Of a DNA stretch of 23,007 nt, positions 22,606-23,007 are shown piece after piece. How positions within the stretch are numbered: the stretch's first letter is position 1; the number at the start of each line of letters is the position of its first letter. The stretch is from UBA5336 sp039198685 (lineage in GTDB: Bacteria; Pseudomonadota; Alphaproteobacteria; Caulobacterales; Hyphomonadaceae): the NCBI GenBank assembly GCA_039198685.1, contig JBCCTK010000036.1, positions 1 through 23,007 of the forward strand. The letters run 5' to 3'. The notes beneath the pieces are model-generated. The model searched no databases. It was not told the origin of the DNA and saw only the letters and a list, made by a program, of their open reading frames with translations. The translations under genes and the position numbers were made by a program.

Positions 22606-23007
22606 ATGAAGAAACTCGCAGTGGCCATGATCCACGGTATTGGAAGCCAAGGCCCGAAACGACCAGCTGATAGTTCCGACGCAACCTATTCCAAAGCCCT
22701 TCAGAAGAAGCTGAAGTCCGAGTTGGGTGCAGCCCGATTTGGCCACATCGCTGTGCGTGAGATTTTCTGGTCCGACATCCTTCAAGGCCGTCAGGAGACT
22801 TATCTGGCATCGATAAAACGGCGGACTCGATACGATGACTTGCGTGCTTTTGTGCTTTGTAATTTGTCGGATGCATCGGCCTATCGAATGAACGCGGCCG
22901 ATGCGCGCGACGACACCTATGGGCGTATCCACCGGCGTGTGCGGGACGTCATTGCTGAACTGGAATCGGACTGTACGCCAGATGCACCCCTTGTGGTCAT
23001 GGCGCAC
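22606..23007 (+). CDS. Alpha/beta-hydrolase-like (lipase/esterase-type) protein, partial
   Basis: The first 134 residues of a protein cut by the right edge. The N-terminus KLAVAMIHGIG has the HGxG oxyanion-hole motif of alpha/beta hydrolases, and the frame reaches PLVVMAH at the last codon, where the nucleophile elbow (normally HSxGG) would begin. No signal peptide is seen, so it is probably cytoplasmic. The middle is charged and helical (EIFWSDILQGRQETY). The ATG at 22606 has GGGAG 10 bases upstream, in the loop of the preceding hairpin. A candidate -10 TAGTAT lies at 22575-22580. The substrate is unknown. The long minus-strand frame across this gene is a shadow. Confidence 0.78.
   Translation, partial: MKKLAVAMIHGIGSQGPKRPADSSDATYSKALQKKLKSELGAARFGHIAVREIFWSDILQGRQETYLASIKRRTRYDDLRAFVLCNLSDASAYRMNAADARDDTYGRIHRRVRDVIAELESDCTPDAPLVVMAH

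Noticed and set aside
22369..23007. Minus-strand frame of 212 codons at the right edge
   Set aside because: It covers the end of the DUF2306 gene and the start of the hydrolase gene, both better supported by motifs and ribosome sites.

Overview
The window looks like chromosomal DNA of an alphaproteobacterium, most likely a Caulobacterales or Hyphomonadaceae-type marine or aquatic bacterium. The reasons are an RcdA/DUF1465 gene beside a DUF1192 gene, a gpsA-yciI pair with a separate tsaD, the Gram-negative envelope proteins (outer-membrane efflux lipoprotein, very large outer-membrane barrel), moderately high GC, and frequent GTG/TTG starts. Taxonomy is inferred from gene content only. No rRNA, tRNA, CRISPR array, transposase or phage gene was seen.

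Layout. Bases 1-845 (minus) hold the N-terminal part of a NodT/OprM-type outer-membrane efflux lipoprotein that runs off the left edge. After a 359-base non-coding stretch comes a lone UDP-glucuronate 4-epimerase (1205-2194, plus) with its own terminator. Then comes a large secreted M14 zinc carboxypeptidase (2459-5146). Bases 5279-12534 form the most distinctive block: three plus-strand genes for exported proteins. They are a ~157-residue DUF11-like protein, a 452-residue DUF11 protein, and a 1,682-residue protein with Ig-like, DUF11, SdrD_B-like and Big_1-like parts followed by a C-terminal beta-barrel. Strong terminators follow the first two. This looks like an outer-membrane-anchored surface structure whose role I cannot name.

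Bases 12512-15005 (minus) are gpsA, yciI-like and a FAD monooxygenase, tightly packed. Divergent from gpsA is a TetR regulator (15079-15690). It is followed by a monocistronic 37-residue membrane peptide gene whose promoter shares an 8-base motif with the TetR promoter. Next are a DUF427 gene (plus) and a DUF3667 membrane protein, tsaD and a PIG3-type quinone oxidoreductase (all minus). qor and tsaD overlap by 8 bases.

Bases 19690-20475 (plus) carry DUF1192 and RcdA/DUF1465, an adaptor for cell-cycle proteolysis in Caulobacter. A membrane-anchored AraC-type regulator (20472-21497, minus) is divergent from a DUF2306 membrane protein (21655-22476), whose Shine-Dalgarno lies in one arm of a perfect 10-bp inverted repeat. 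The window ends inside an alpha/beta-hydrolase-like gene (22606 onward), whose Shine-Dalgarno sits in the loop of an 8-bp perfect hairpin.

The housekeeping genes (gpsA, tsaD, rcdA) are ordinary. The least explained parts are the DUF11/barrel cluster, the TetR-peptide unit, and the two translation-start hairpins.
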